Shown: positions 16,534-25,838 of the stretch, piece after piece
Position numbering within the stretch: the first letter of the stretch is position 1
Layout: each line of letters begins with the position of its first letter
Source: GCA-003244245 sp052390115
GTDB lineage: Bacteria > Actinomycetota > Actinomycetes > Mycobacteriales > Pseudonocardiaceae
Direction: 5' to 3'
Length of the DNA: 64,000 nucleotides
NCBI GenBank assembly: GCA_052390115.1
Contig: JBQTHE010000052.1
Location: forward strand, 8,983 to 72,982
Made by a program: the position numbers and the translations under genes
The notes under the pieces: generated by a model
Told to the model about the DNA's origin: nothing
Database searches by the model: none
Seen by the model: the letters and a program-made list of their open reading frames with translations, nothing else

Positions 16534-16838
16534 CCGCTTCTCCGTCCACTTCTTGGATCACGGTTAACTTCGTTACGGCGACCACGCCGCTTTTCGCGCA
16601 CAAGGTCAACCCGAGCGGCACCCCACCCACCCTGGCTGTACCGGTCGCCGGCTGGCTGATCCAGCACAAGTACCGTGACGAACAGGTGGTGCCTGTCGAC
16701 AGTCGTGTCGTCGCGGGTGTCCTGTCCGAGGGTCAGGTATTTGCGGCGGCCGGGCTCACCATGTTCGTCGGCATCTACCCGGAGGGGGAGGAGCCCGAGC
16801 CCAGGTTCGTCCAAATGATCAGATCGTCCTTCGGGTAG
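16527..16838 (+). CDS. Small beta-rich hypothetical protein (103 aa)
   Basis: Starts MVTASPSTSWITVNFVTATT and contains VAGWLIQHKYRDEQVVPVDSRVVAGVLSEGQVF, suggesting a small beta fold. No family is recognised. It is the last gene of the four-gene rightward operon and ends 40 bp from the 3' end of the convergent XRE regulator gene. Confidence 0.55.
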   Translation: MVTASPSTSWITVNFVTATTPLFAHKVNPSGTPPTLAVPVAGWLIQHKYRDEQVVPVDSRVVAGVLSEGQVFAAAGLTMFVGIYPEGEEPEPRFVQMIRSSFG

Positions 16839-16878
16839 CAGCTGGCTGTCGGGGACTGCGTGCCCAAGCTAGGTCGGG

Positions 16879-17769
16879 TTAATCGTCGGCGTTGCTCGAG
16901 GAAGTAACGCTCCGGTCCCGCAACTCAGCAGCGACGCGCTGGATCAGGGCTACGGCATCAGCGTCGGCCGCTGCGGCTTCTCGAGCCAACTCGAACGCCG
17001 CAGTGTGGACCCGGATCTCCTCCGGATCGGTGGTGCGGATTTCCCGCGTCAGAGTTTCCAGCCACAGGGTCTCGTTGTCGTGGATGCTGAACCCACCCAG
17101 CGGCAGGATCGGTGACGGTGCCGCAGCGGGCAGCACCCGCAGGTCCAGTGAGGCCAGCCCCGCGAGGACCACCAGCCGATCCAGCTGGCCGATCAGCGTG
17201 TCCACCGAGCCGAAATGAACCGTCAGCGCGGCCTGCCCGAGCACGACCCGTACCTGCCGGCGGGACTCATACAACAGCGCCTGCCGCTTCACCCGCTCGG
17301 CAATCAACGCCTCGATGGCGTCCGGGGTAGCGCCCACCAGAACCGGGCCGCCCGGGGTCGTCAGCATCTCCCGGGCGTAAGCGACGGTCTGGACGATGCT
17401 GGGCAGCATCGACGGCTGGTATTCGCGGATGACAGTGGCGTCAGCTTCGAGCTGCCCTATCTGGGCTTGGCTGGCGGCGATGCTGCCCGAGCGGTAATCC
17501 TCACCCCACGCCCTGTGGTCGATACGCGCCTGGGCGAGTAGTTCCCTCAGCTCAGCGTGGACGTCTGGGGCGGCTTCGGTGGCTTGCACCCATGCGTTGA
17601 GGTCGTCGTCGCTGGGTAGCTGGGAACCCAACTCCAGCTTCGACACTCGTGTTTGTTGCCAGTCAAGGTGGCGGGCCATGGCGGCGCCGGATCGGAACCG
17701 GGCCGCACGCAATTCCCGCAGCCGATCACCGAGACGGGCACGCTGCGGGCTGACCTTCCGCCGCGACAC
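16879..17769 (-). CDS. XRE-family regulator with DUF5753
   Basis: 296 aa. The N-terminal helix-turn-helix is LRAARFRSGAAMARHLDWQQTRVSKLELGSQLPSDDDL (about 18-56). The rest is the DUF5753 domain, with IREYQPSMLPSIVQTVAYAREMLTTPGG and LIAERVKRQALLYES. Such regulators are abundant in filamentous actinobacteria, usually beside a small partner gene. The start lies 2 bp after the DUF6879 stop, in one operon with it and the 68-aa protein. Confidence 0.88.
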   Translation of the reverse strand: MSRRKVSPQRARLGDRLRELRAARFRSGAAMARHLDWQQTRVSKLELGSQLPSDDDLNAWVQATEAAPDVHAELRELLAQARIDHRAWGEDYRSGSIAASQAQIGQLEADATVIREYQPSMLPSIVQTVAYAREMLTTPGGPVLVGATPDAIEALIAERVKRQALLYESRRQVRVVLGQAALTVHFGSVDTLIGQLDRLVVLAGLASLDLRVLPAAAPSPILPLGGFSIHDNETLWLETLTREIRTTDPEEIRVHTAAFELAREAAAADADAVALIQRVAAELRDRSVTSSSNADD

Positions 17770-17771
17770 AG

Positions 17772-18347
17772 TCAGACTCCTTTCGGTAACCGCTGGGCCA
17801 GCTCTGGATAGCGGGCCAGGTACTCAGCCCAAGGCACGGCCTGGTGCAGCGCGGCCTCCCGGGCGGCACAGGCAGCGGCCACGCTCGCGGCGTCGGTCAC
17901 CGGTTGCGCACCCAGCAACACCCCTTCCGGGGCGTAGTTCAGCTGGAACAGCAGACGGGAGTCGAACAGCGTGAAGTCCGAGCGGGGCACATCGGAGGGC
18001 CAACGGTCGGTGACCGGAATGATGCGGATGTCCTCTCCGGCGGCTGTGTGCGGGCCGTACTCCCACGTGAGCTCATAGGCGAGGTAGTCGGTAATCGGCT
18101 CGACAACGACGTGCACCCGCTGCTGTGTGCGCCCAGCATCCCGGTGCGCTCGCAGCAACGCCGCCCATTCAGCCTCAACGGGGTCCGGCGGCGGCTCAGG
18201 GTCACCCCGGTGGAACGCGGCGAGGCCCTGATCCTCAACGGCGTCCGTGTAAGTCTGCAACGTCTCCAAGCGAAATACCGAGTAGCGGAAGGTATGGAAC
18301 GCGGCCACCAGCTGGTCAACGCCGGGGAGCTGGTGGCCGGCGGTCAC
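17772..18347 (-). CDS. DUF6879 family protein
   Basis: 191 aa. The GTG start overlaps the TGA of the preceding 68-aa gene. Family features are AAFHTFRYSVFRLETLQTYTDA, VHVVVEPITDYLAYELTWEYGPHTAAGEDIRIIPV and FTLFDSRLLFQLNYAPEGVLLGA. The family has no known activity but sits next to XRE/DUF5753 regulators in actinobacteria and may modulate or sense for them. Two further copies lie at 31.7-33.0 kb. Confidence 0.82.
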   Translation of the reverse strand: MTAGHQLPGVDQLVAAFHTFRYSVFRLETLQTYTDAVEDQGLAAFHRGDPEPPPDPVEAEWAALLRAHRDAGRTQQRVHVVVEPITDYLAYELTWEYGPHTAAGEDIRIIPVTDRWPSDVPRSDFTLFDSRLLFQLNYAPEGVLLGAQPVTDAASVAAACAAREAALHQAVPWAEYLARYPELAQRLPKGV

Positions 18348-18550
18348 ATCAGGTGCGCGAGTGCTGCGCGAACGATCTTCGGGTCGATGTGCACTGCCCC
18401 CTCGCCCGGCAACACGTTGAGCAGATTGCCCTCCGTGTCCGGGTCGGGCAGAAGACCCTGAACCACTAGGGACCCATCTGCGGCGAGGTAAACCGAGGGG
18501 CAACCGGCTTTCCCGGACTCCTCGTCCTTCGCCAGCAACGTCAGCTTCAT
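18344..18550 (-). CDS. Small partner protein of the DUF6879/XRE unit
   Basis: 68 aa, MKLTLLAKDEESGKAGCPSV to KIVRAALAHLM. Its middle (CPSVYLAADGSLVVQGLLPDPDT) resembles the 61-63-aa proteins at 32.2-33.2 kb (GVWEEDEYLEDVIMVGTLLDP), which occupy the same place before DUF6879. The stop/start overlap indicates coupled expression. The function is unknown. Confidence 0.72.
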   Translation of the reverse strand: MKLTLLAKDEESGKAGCPSVYLAADGSLVVQGLLPDPDTEGNLLNVLPGEGAVHIDPKIVRAALAHLM

Positions 18551-18725
18551 TACGGTCCCCTCGGCTAGGTATCGGCTGGGCCGTTGTCATGGTGGCTGAC
18601 CTCCACCGTCCTGTCACCTGTACCACATTTCAGCCGCACTCTAGCCCACCGATGCTGCTTGTACTGAGGGTTATAAGAGGTTAGTTTGTGGGTGAAAATC
18701 GGTAGCCTTGGGAGGGTGAGCAGTT

Positions 18726-18932
18726 ATGGGTGGTCCTGATCGCCGCTACCGTCGGACGATCCCCGCGACGTGCAGCACCCACGGCGGTCCACGGGGGTTC
18801 ACCAACCTGCTTGTCACAAGAGCCGACGGTGGCATCGTCCTGGACCCGCACGTCGCCGGCGTGTGTGTGATCGTCCTCGATGAGGCCGCCGCCACCGCGC
18901 TGTTCGACCTGCTCGGGGAGTGGTTGGGATGA
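18726..18932 (+). CDS. Small hypothetical protein (68 aa)
   Basis: MGGPDRRYRRTIPATCSTHG, ending AATALFDLLGEWLG. The regular strand-helix pattern (GGIVLDPHVAGVCVIVLDEAAA) suggests a real small actinobacterial protein, but no family is recognised. It is divergent from the XRE/DUF6879 operon, so the 175 bp between them may hold shared regulatory sites. Confidence 0.5.
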   Translation: MGGPDRRYRRTIPATCSTHGGPRGFTNLLVTRADGGIVLDPHVAGVCVIVLDEAAATALFDLLGEWLG

Positions 18933-19078
18933 CAGCGCAGCCGCAGGCGTGGTTCCTGCGATCGGTGCAGGACCGGGACACGCACAATCGACAGGCCTCG
19001 ATCTCCACCAGCGCCAGCCTTTTCAGGCCGAGTCCTCCGCGGAGTTTGGAGGATCCACGATCGGGTTACCTCATATGA
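18929..19078 (+). CDS. Possible very small protein (49 aa)
   Basis: The ATG overlaps the stop of the 68-aa gene and the frame ends just before the oxidoreductase start. The sequence (MTAQPQAWFLRSVQDRDTHN and onward) shows no domain. Only the overlapping start and its place between coding genes support it. Confidence 0.3.
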   Translation: MTAQPQAWFLRSVQDRDTHNRQASISTSASLFRPSPPRSLEDPRSGYLI

Positions 19079-19079
19079 C

Positions 19080-20036
19080 ATGACGGTGTACGGGCTGCAC
19101 GCCTCCCATGAGCAGATCCACCCGACCGGCCTGCTCGAGGCCGTGATCCGCGCCGAGCAGGCCGGCTTCGGCGCGGCGATGTGCTCGGACCACTTCTCGC
19201 CGTGGAGCGAGCGGCAGGGGCAGTCGGCGTTCGCGTGGTCCTGGCTGGGCGCGGCGCTGCAGGCCACCTCGCTGCCTTTCGGCGTGGTGAACGCGCCTGG
19301 TCAGCGCTATCACCCGGCGATCATCGCGCAGGCCATCGGCACACTGGCCGCGATGTATCCCGGCCGGTTCTGGGCGGCGCTGGGCACCGGGGAGGCGAGC
19401 AACGAGCACATCACCGGCGACCGCTGGCCCCGCAAGGAGCAGCGCAGCGCGCGGCTGCGCGAGTCCGTCGACGTGATCCGCGCACTGCTCGCCGGTGAGG
19501 AGGTGAGCCACGACGGGCTGGTCCGGGTCGACCGGGCGCGGGTGTGGACCCGCCCGCAGCAGATGCCGGCGCTGGTCGGGGCGGCAGTGAGCGCGGAGAC
19601 CGCGCGCTGGTGCGCGGCGTGGGCCGACGGTCTGATCACCGTGAACGCGCCGATCGAGCAGATGCGGAAGATAGCCGACGCCTACCGCGACGCCGAGGGA
19701 CGCGGCAAGCTGCACCTCCAGGTGCACCTGAGCTGGGCGCCGGACGAGGACGCCGCGCTGGCGATCGCGCACGACCAGTGGCGATCCAACGTGTTCGGCC
19801 CGCCGGTGTGCTGGGACCTGGAGCTGACCGAGCACTTCGACGAGGCCGCCAAGCACGTCGGCCCCGAGCAGGTGGCCGAAGTGGTCAATGTGTCGGCCGA
19901 TCTCGGCAGGCACACCGCACGGCTGAAGGATTACGCCGAGCTGGGCTTCGACGACATTTACCTGCACCACGTCGGCCAGGAGCAGGATGAGTTCATCGAC
20001 GCGTTCGGCGCCCACGTCCTACCGGAGCTGTCATGA
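19080..20036 (+). CDS. LLM-class flavin-dependent oxidoreductase
   Basis: 318 aa luciferase-like TIM barrel: MTVYGLHASHEQIHPTGLL, AEQAGFGAAMCSDHFSPWSE, RFWAALGTGEASNEHITGDRWP and PALVGAAVSAETARWCAAWADGLI. It belongs to the branch close to F420-dependent glucose-6-phosphate dehydrogenases. Whether it uses F420 or FMN cannot be decided here. Its stop overlaps the start of the GH13 gene by 4 bp, so the two are cotranslated; the pairing recurs in actinobacteria. Confidence 0.85.
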   Translation: MTVYGLHASHEQIHPTGLLEAVIRAEQAGFGAAMCSDHFSPWSERQGQSAFAWSWLGAALQATSLPFGVVNAPGQRYHPAIIAQAIGTLAAMYPGRFWAALGTGEASNEHITGDRWPRKEQRSARLRESVDVIRALLAGEEVSHDGLVRVDRARVWTRPQQMPALVGAAVSAETARWCAAWADGLITVNAPIEQMRKIADAYRDAEGRGKLHLQVHLSWAPDEDAALAIAHDQWRSNVFGPPVCWDLELTEHFDEAAKHVGPEQVAEVVNVSADLGRHTARLKDYAELGFDDIYLHHVGQEQDEFIDAFGAHVLPELS

Positions 20037-21691
20037 GGCTGACCCGTACGTCTGACCTGTGGTGGAAGAACGCGGTCATCTACTGCCTGGATGTCGAGAC
20101 TTACCAGGACGGCAACGGCGATGGATGCGGCGACTTCCGCGGCCTGACCCAGCGCATCGACCACCTGGACCGGCTCGGCGTGACCTGCGTGTGGCTGATG
20201 CCCTACTACCCGTCGCCGGACCGCGACGACGGCTACGACATCACCGACTTCTGCGGCGTCGACCCCAGGCTGGGCAGCCACGGCGACTTCGTCGAGTTCG
20301 TGCGCACCGCGCGCGACCGCGGCATGCGTGTGATCGCCGACCTCGTCGTCAATCACACGTCCAACCAGCACCCGTGGTTCCAGAGCGCCCGCAGCAGCCC
20401 CGACTCGCCGTACCGCGACTGGTACGTCTGGGCGGACGAGCCGCTCGCGGACGGCCCGGAGGGAATCGTGTTCCCGGACCAGGAGACCAGTGTCTGGACC
20501 CACGACGAGGTCGCCGGCCAGTACTACCTGCACCGGTTCTACAAGCACCAACCCGACCTCAACGTGGCCAACCCGGAGGTGCGCGACGAGATCGCGCGAA
20601 CGCTCGGCTTCTGGCTGCAACTCGGGCTGTCCGGGTTCCGGGTCGACGCCGTCCCGTTCCTGCTGGAGACCACCGGGCAGGACGACGCCGGGCAGCTCCC
20701 GGACCCGCACGACTACCTCGCCGACCTGCGGGCGTTCCTCGGCCGGCGCAGTGGTGAGGGCGTGCTGCTCGGCGAGGTCAACCTGCCCTACCCGGAGACC
20801 ATGACGTTCTTCGGGGCGGAGCGCGACGAGCTGACCATGTGCTTCGACTTCATCGGCATGCAGCGGATGTACCTGTCGCTGGCTCGCGGCAACGCCGAAC
20901 CGCTGGCCGAGGTGCTGCGCGACCGGCCGGACCCGCCGAAGGACGCGCACTGGGCGACGTTCGTCCGCAACCACGACGAGCTGACCCTGGACAAGCTCAC
21001 CGACACCCAGCGCCAGGAGGTGTTCGAGGCGTTCGGGCCGGACCCGGAGATGCAACTCTACGACCGCGGGCTGCGCCGGCGGCTGCCGACGATGCTTGGC
21101 GGCGACCGTGACCGCATCCGGATGGTCTACAGCCTGCTGTTCTCGCTGCCTGGCACGCCCGTGCTGTTCTACGGCGAGGAGATCGGCATGGCCGAGAACC
21201 TCCGGGCAGAGGGCCGGCTCGCGGTGCGCACGCCGATGCAGTGGTCACCGGAGCCGGGCGGCGGGTTCTCCACCGCCGAGGAGTCCGAGCTGCCCGGTCC
21301 GATCCCGGAGGGCGAGTACGGACCAGAGCGCGTCAACGTCGCCGCTCAGGAGCGCGACCCGGAGTCGTTGCTGTCCTGGATGCGGTTGCTGATCGAGTCG
21401 TACCGGGCATGCCCCGAGCTGGCCTGGGGGCACTACGCCGTACTCGACGCCGGCGACGCCGCCGTGCTCGCACACCGCTGCGACACCGAGGACGCCACGA
21501 TCGTGGTGATGCACAACTTCAGCGCGGATCCAAGGAAGGCGGCGCTGAAGCTGACCGGGCTGGACCGCTGCTGCCTGCTGAAGGACGTGCTGGCCGACGG
21601 GTCGGAACGGGTGGCGAAGGACGGTTCGGTGACCCTTGAGCTCGAGCGGTATGGCTGCCGTTGGCTACGTGTCGAGCGCGATCACCGGTAA
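20033..21691 (+). CDS. GH13 alpha-glucan enzyme, trehalose-synthase-like
   Basis: 552 aa. GH13 regions are present in order: MPYYPSPDRDDGYDITDF, DLVVNHTS (region I), GFRVDAVPF (region II, nucleophile Asp), LLGEVNLPYPETM (region III, Glu) and FVRNHDELTLDK (region IV). It most resembles TreS-type enzymes, which interconvert maltose and trehalose. No maltokinase domain or glgE neighbour is visible, so another alpha-glucoside activity is possible. The C-terminal beta domain carries TIVVMHNFSADPRKAALKL. Confidence 0.85.
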   Translation: MRLTRTSDLWWKNAVIYCLDVETYQDGNGDGCGDFRGLTQRIDHLDRLGVTCVWLMPYYPSPDRDDGYDITDFCGVDPRLGSHGDFVEFVRTARDRGMRVIADLVVNHTSNQHPWFQSARSSPDSPYRDWYVWADEPLADGPEGIVFPDQETSVWTHDEVAGQYYLHRFYKHQPDLNVANPEVRDEIARTLGFWLQLGLSGFRVDAVPFLLETTGQDDAGQLPDPHDYLADLRAFLGRRSGEGVLLGEVNLPYPETMTFFGAERDELTMCFDFIGMQRMYLSLARGNAEPLAEVLRDRPDPPKDAHWATFVRNHDELTLDKLTDTQRQEVFEAFGPDPEMQLYDRGLRRRLPTMLGGDRDRIRMVYSLLFSLPGTPVLFYGEEIGMAENLRAEGRLAVRTPMQWSPEPGGGFSTAEESELPGPIPEGEYGPERVNVAAQERDPESLLSWMRLLIESYRACPELAWGHYAVLDAGDAAVLAHRCDTEDATIVVMHNFSADPRKAALKLTGLDRCCLLKDVLADGSERVAKDGSVTLELERYGCRWLRVERDHR

Positions 21692-21744
21692 ACGCCGTCA
21701 CCAGTGGAGCGCGAGCTGGCTGAGGCCGAGTGCACCTGTTCCAT

Positions 21745-23517
21745 TTACCGCTTTGGATCCGCCTCTGGGTTTTCTGGGCTTGGTTGACCAGTAATTGTAA
21801 TTGGTTTTTCGATGAGATGCGGCTCGGGCTCAGAGCCATGTGGGACGAACCACGGAGCATGTGCCGGCGCGTCCGGGCACAGGGTCCACTTCCGGGCGAC
21901 CCGGTCGACGCCTATCGGGTACACCGTCAGAGCGCCGTCGGCCTCGACGTGCAGCCGGAGAAAATGCTTGAAGTCCTGGTGGTGCAGGGCTGCGTACCCC
22001 TCGGTTCCGTGCAGGCCAAGGCAGTTGGTGGCCCAGAGATACCCCGACATCCCCACCATCCCCCCGATGCCGCCCACCACGCCGACCAGGCTGAGGAAGG
22101 CGACCAAGGACCACACGCCCCGAAGCCCGAAGGCAGTCGACAACCAGGAGGCGGCAATCATGACCCCGGCCACGCCCGCCAGTTGCAGCGTCGAATGGAC
22201 CATCCCAAGCAGGAATCGACGGACGCCGCTGGCGTCGTGAGCAAAGCGCACCATCCCGCCCAAGGAGACCATCATGAGCAGGATGAGGAGAAAGGACGTC
22301 GGGCTCTCCCACACAGCGCGAAGCAGGTCGCCGACGCCGAGCGAGACGTGGCGGTCTCCTAGCTGCAGCCCCAGCATGAACGCCAACAGCAACTGAACGG
22401 CGCCGAACAAGGCGGCAAGGGGCAGGTTGTAGTAGGGAAGCAGCCAGATCTGCTTCCGCAGCCGTTTCGATACCGCCGGTGACGGATAGGTGCCGACTCT
22501 GCGGTAGGCGATGGGTCCTTCTGCTCCGGGAAGGTCCATGCGCTCGGGGAGGCTGTGGGTGGGATGCAAGAAGGCGCCGCCGCCGCCCGAGGCGATGTGC
22601 TGGCGAAAGCCATTCTCCTCCGCGTAGCGGGAGTAGTAGTGCTTTCCACTCTTGAGGGTCAGCAACAGCCGGGCACCACTCGGCTGGATGATCTCGCGCT
22701 CGAGGTACTCCACATCCCGGTCAGAATGGATCTCGTCCTGTTTCCTACCGCTCTCGACCTCCTTGGCCATGCACAGGATGATGCGGTCCCCGGGCTGCAC
22801 CTGGTCGGCGGCGACCTCGGCGAAGTACTGCAGCTGGGCTTCGTCGATATAAGCCCCGAACTGGATGTCGATGCCCCACAGCCACCACCCGTTCGGGAGT
22901 TTGACCGCGAAGTAGCTCCGGCGCTGGCGCGTTCGCCATCCGCCGATCCAGTGGTTGCGGCAGAAGATGCTGGTGAAGTTGACCAGACCGTCATACCAGT
23001 CATGGCTTCCCGGAATGGCGAAGAGCTCAGGAGCTTCTGCAGGGGCGCACGGCAGCGCCGCCCGGTACGGACCGAGCATGCGGTTCTCGTACTCCGTGGC
23101 GTTGGGCACCGGGTACACCTGGTCGCCGCCCATGGCCAGGATCCGTCCCCGCTCGGTGGCGTGGGTCTCGCCGTCCCAGTCCAGCTTGAGCTCTTCAGTG
23201 GCCAGCAGCCTGGCCACGGTGTAGGTCGAGTTCCACCCATCGCCGACGTCAGCGACGTAGTCCAGCCACAGATCGGATTCCCCGGACCGGTCCGGTACCT
23301 CGGCCGGTGCCGCCGCCTGCAACTCCCGGTTGTCGGCGTAGGAGCTGAAGATGCCAGACAGCAGAACCCGGACAGCGGTGTCGATGAGTTGGTGGGGATC
23401 GAGCCAGCGCACCATCGGCCTGCGCACGAAACCGAGCTCGGACGGAGAGGACGGGCGAGGGGGGCACGGCGCAGACGTGTCAGCGGAACCCGCACGTGTC
23501 TCAGCCATGCTCGACAT
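21745..23517 (-). CDS. Metallophosphoesterase with C-terminal membrane domain
   Basis: 590 aa. The calcineurin-like motifs are ILAMGGDQVYPVPN (about 128-141) and LFAIPGSHDWYDGL (a GNHD variant), with WWLWGIDIQFGAYIDEAQLQYF and LTLKSGKHYYSRY later. Four or five membrane helices follow about residue 350 (LAALFGAVQLLLAFMLGL, TSFLLILLMMVSLGGM and others). The phosphatase domain is probably cytoplasmic and the substrate unknown. An in-frame ATG nine codons upstream of AETRAG could be skipped. Confidence 0.82.
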   Translation of the reverse strand: MSSMAETRAGSADTSAPCPPRPSSPSELGFVRRPMVRWLDPHQLIDTAVRVLLSGIFSSYADNRELQAAAPAEVPDRSGESDLWLDYVADVGDGWNSTYTVARLLATEELKLDWDGETHATERGRILAMGGDQVYPVPNATEYENRMLGPYRAALPCAPAEAPELFAIPGSHDWYDGLVNFTSIFCRNHWIGGWRTRQRRSYFAVKLPNGWWLWGIDIQFGAYIDEAQLQYFAEVAADQVQPGDRIILCMAKEVESGRKQDEIHSDRDVEYLEREIIQPSGARLLLTLKSGKHYYSRYAEENGFRQHIASGGGGAFLHPTHSLPERMDLPGAEGPIAYRRVGTYPSPAVSKRLRKQIWLLPYYNLPLAALFGAVQLLLAFMLGLQLGDRHVSLGVGDLLRAVWESPTSFLLILLMMVSLGGMVRFAHDASGVRRFLLGMVHSTLQLAGVAGVMIAASWLSTAFGLRGVWSLVAFLSLVGVVGGIGGMVGMSGYLWATNCLGLHGTEGYAALHHQDFKHFLRLHVEADGALTVYPIGVDRVARKWTLCPDAPAHAPWFVPHGSEPEPHLIEKPITITGQPSPENPEADPKR

Positions 23518-23534
23518 TCTTGCAGCGGGGCCGG

Positions 23535-24617
23535 CTAGACGCGCACCAGCAAGGCGCCCTGGTCTACCCGCATCCGCAATGCCCGCACCTCACCCACCGG
23601 ATCGCCGTCGAGTTGGGCCAGCTGTGGAGCGTCCGCGCTGATGATGACGGTGCGGCCTTGCCAGTGCTGCACTATCTTGTGGCCACGGCAGCGGCGGGTC
23701 AGCACCCGCGCGGTGACCGCGAGCCATCCGCAGATGCCCCTCGGCCCGATGGCCACGACATCCAGCAGCCCGTCATCCACCCTGGCCGCGGGCATCAGCA
23801 CCAGCCCGCCGAGAAGCCTGCCGCAGTTACCGACCACCACCATGCGGACCTGACGGGGCGCCTCAATCCGGCCATCCACAGCGAGGGTGATCGGGGCCCT
23901 CGGACCCCTCAGCGAGCGCAATCCGGAGACGAAATACGCCAGCGAGCCCAATCGGGCCTTCAACTCGTGGGGTGCGCCGGCCATGATTGCCGCATCGAAG
24001 CCGACCCCGGCCATGACGAGAAACACCTGCTCCTCGGCGCGCTCGTCGATCATCACCCGCCCGACGTCCACCGCGCGGTTTCTCCCGCACAACGCAATCC
24101 GGGTGGCACGGGCGATGTTGCCCAGCACAATGCCGAGATTGCGAGCCAGCACGTTGCCGGTACCCGCGGGCACCAGGCCCAGTGCAGTGCCCGATCCGGC
24201 CAGGACTTGCGCCACGTGGCGAACCGTGCCGTCCCCGCCGCAGACAAGCACTACATCGGCGCCGGCGGCCAGCGCGATTCTGGCCTGACCACCACCTGGG
24301 TCTTCGACAGTGGTCTCAAGCCACAGCGGTGGCGCCCACCCTAGCTCCACGCACACCCGAGTGATCTGGATCTGCAGCTTCCCCAGGTTGTCGACGTTGC
24401 TCGGGTTGACCACCACTGCCGGCAACGGTCCGCCCGGCCGCGAGTACGGCGCCGTGCCCGACTTGGTGGTACGGCTGGGAGCTTGCGCGCGTGCCTGCGC
24501 AGCACCGCCACGGCCGAGCCCGTCAGATAGTCCACTGGGCGCTCGCCGAGCTCCGACTACGTCAGCTGCGCGCATCGACGTGATCTGGGCGGGGTTGGTG
24601 GTGCGAACCGACGTCAT
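23535..24617 (-). CDS. Diacylglycerol kinase-family lipid kinase
   Basis: 360 aa in the frame; the catalytic part starts about residue 68 (AVVVNPSNVDNL), so a downstream start is possible. The glycine loop is VVLVCGGDGTVRHVAQVLAGSGTALGLVPAGTGNVLARNL. The C-terminal half has VFLVMAGVGFDAAIM and the acidic QLDGDPVGEV, typical of DgkB/YegS-like kinases. It phosphorylates a lipid such as diacylglycerol, or a sphingosine-like base. The 18-bp gap to the upstream phosphoesterase start shows the genes are tandem rather than overlapping. Confidence 0.87.
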   Translation of the reverse strand: MTSVRTTNPAQITSMRAADVVGARRAPSGLSDGLGRGGAAQARAQAPSRTTKSGTAPYSRPGGPLPAVVVNPSNVDNLGKLQIQITRVCVELGWAPPLWLETTVEDPGGGQARIALAAGADVVLVCGGDGTVRHVAQVLAGSGTALGLVPAGTGNVLARNLGIVLGNIARATRIALCGRNRAVDVGRVMIDERAEEQVFLVMAGVGFDAAIMAGAPHELKARLGSLAYFVSGLRSLRGPRAPITLAVDGRIEAPRQVRMVVVGNCGRLLGGLVLMPAARVDDGLLDVVAIGPRGICGWLAVTARVLTRRCRGHKIVQHWQGRTVIISADAPQLAQLDGDPVGEVRALRMRVDQGALLVRV

Positions 24618-24843
24618 GTCGGTGTTCCCGTCCCGGCGTGACGTCAGCCTGTGTCATGGTGAGGCCGAGAACGACGCGGGCGTGGATGCCGCGCGCACGA
24701 AGAGTAATCGGCCTCCGAAAACATTACCCTCACAATGCCATCGGCGCCAGCCGGACTGGTCACCCAAATCCGCGCGGGGCGGGACGAGGAGCGGCTTGCG
24801 GATCTTCGGCGTGTCCTGTTCCGTCACATCCGTCACAGCATGG

Positions 24844-25707
24844 TCAGCGAAGGAGCGGGTTGGCTAGCATGCCCTTGCCGAGGACGGCCGCCCGCAGGTC
24901 GAGCAACCACGTCTCCTGTGCTGTCCGGGTAGCGTCGAGCCGGTGTGGCCACAACCGCTCCGCGTCGTTCCAAGCGACCTCCCGGGTCGCCACGATGGCA
25001 AAATCGTCGAAGAGCTTCTCCACCGCATCGACAAGCTCCGGGTCCTGCTCGGTCTCGAACGTGTCGCGCAATTGCAACGTATTGGCGATGAAGATCTGGT
25101 TGACGCCCAAGTAGTCTTTTCGCTGATCGCCCTCGCCGAAATCGACGCCGAGTCGCGCGCAGGTGCTGACGACGGCGAGCGCCAGATCGAAGTTGATATG
25201 GGCGTTCATGCCTGCGACGGCGAAGTGCAGGCGGCTGATCCGCGGGTCACTGCGGTTGTCGAACAACACCCGCCAGCATCTCGGCGTCGCTGGGCGATCG
25301 AAGGCGTAGGACCGGAGAGCCTGGAAATACCGCTCGGCGAACTCGAGGTCCAGCGCGGCCAGATACTCCGAGTTCTCGAACTTCCCCTCCTCGAGCCAGC
25401 GCAATACGTTCACGGTGATGGTCCGGTAGAGACTCGTGAAGCAGGCGATGCCGTCCGCTTCACCCTGCGGCGAGGTCGTGGCCAGTTCGAATATCGTCCC
25501 CAGCTTCGTGATGACCTCGGCTACCGTGGCCGGCTCGCCGCGCGCTGCCTCACCGATCTGGAGGTCGAGCGGCGAGGGGCGTGTCGGCCGGTCGCGGTGA
25601 TCCTTCCCGAGCAGCTTGCAGAGCTGCCCGGAGATTCCCCCGGCTAGCCAACCGATGATGTCCGAGGCCAGCCTGACCGGCAAGATGACCTGTCGGGGAA
25701 TTTCCAT
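24844..25707 (-). CDS. DUF5995 family protein
   Basis: 287 aa, helical, no signal peptide. Family landmarks are CFTSLYRTITVNVLRWLEEGKFEN, LAALDLEFAERYFQAL, LHFAVAGMNAHINFDLALAVVSTCA (conserved HINxDL) and DYLGVNQIFI. The function is unknown. The conserved His/Asn/Asp cluster suggests a metal or ligand site. It stands alone, 130 bp from the divergent P450 gene. Confidence 0.82.
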   Translation of the reverse strand: MEIPRQVILPVRLASDIIGWLAGGISGQLCKLLGKDHRDRPTRPSPLDLQIGEAARGEPATVAEVITKLGTIFELATTSPQGEADGIACFTSLYRTITVNVLRWLEEGKFENSEYLAALDLEFAERYFQALRSYAFDRPATPRCWRVLFDNRSDPRISRLHFAVAGMNAHINFDLALAVVSTCARLGVDFGEGDQRKDYLGVNQIFIANTLQLRDTFETEQDPELVDAVEKLFDDFAIVATREVAWNDAERLWPHRLDATRTAQETWLLDLRAAVLGKGMLANPLLR

Positions 25708-25838
25708 ATCGTTCCGCCTAGCTCCGTAGTCGCGCTAGCGCCATAGTCGCGCCCTCACCAGAGATAGGTAGCCAGCAGGCCCGAGATAGGCACCGACTAC
25801 CGACGCCTGCCCGCCGCGCCCGTCCGTAGAACTGTGCC

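Noticed and set aside
24654..24836. 60-codon minus-strand frame between the lipid kinase and DUF5995 genes
   Set aside because: No family resemblance or ribosome site; the region is more likely the upstream region of the kinase gene.
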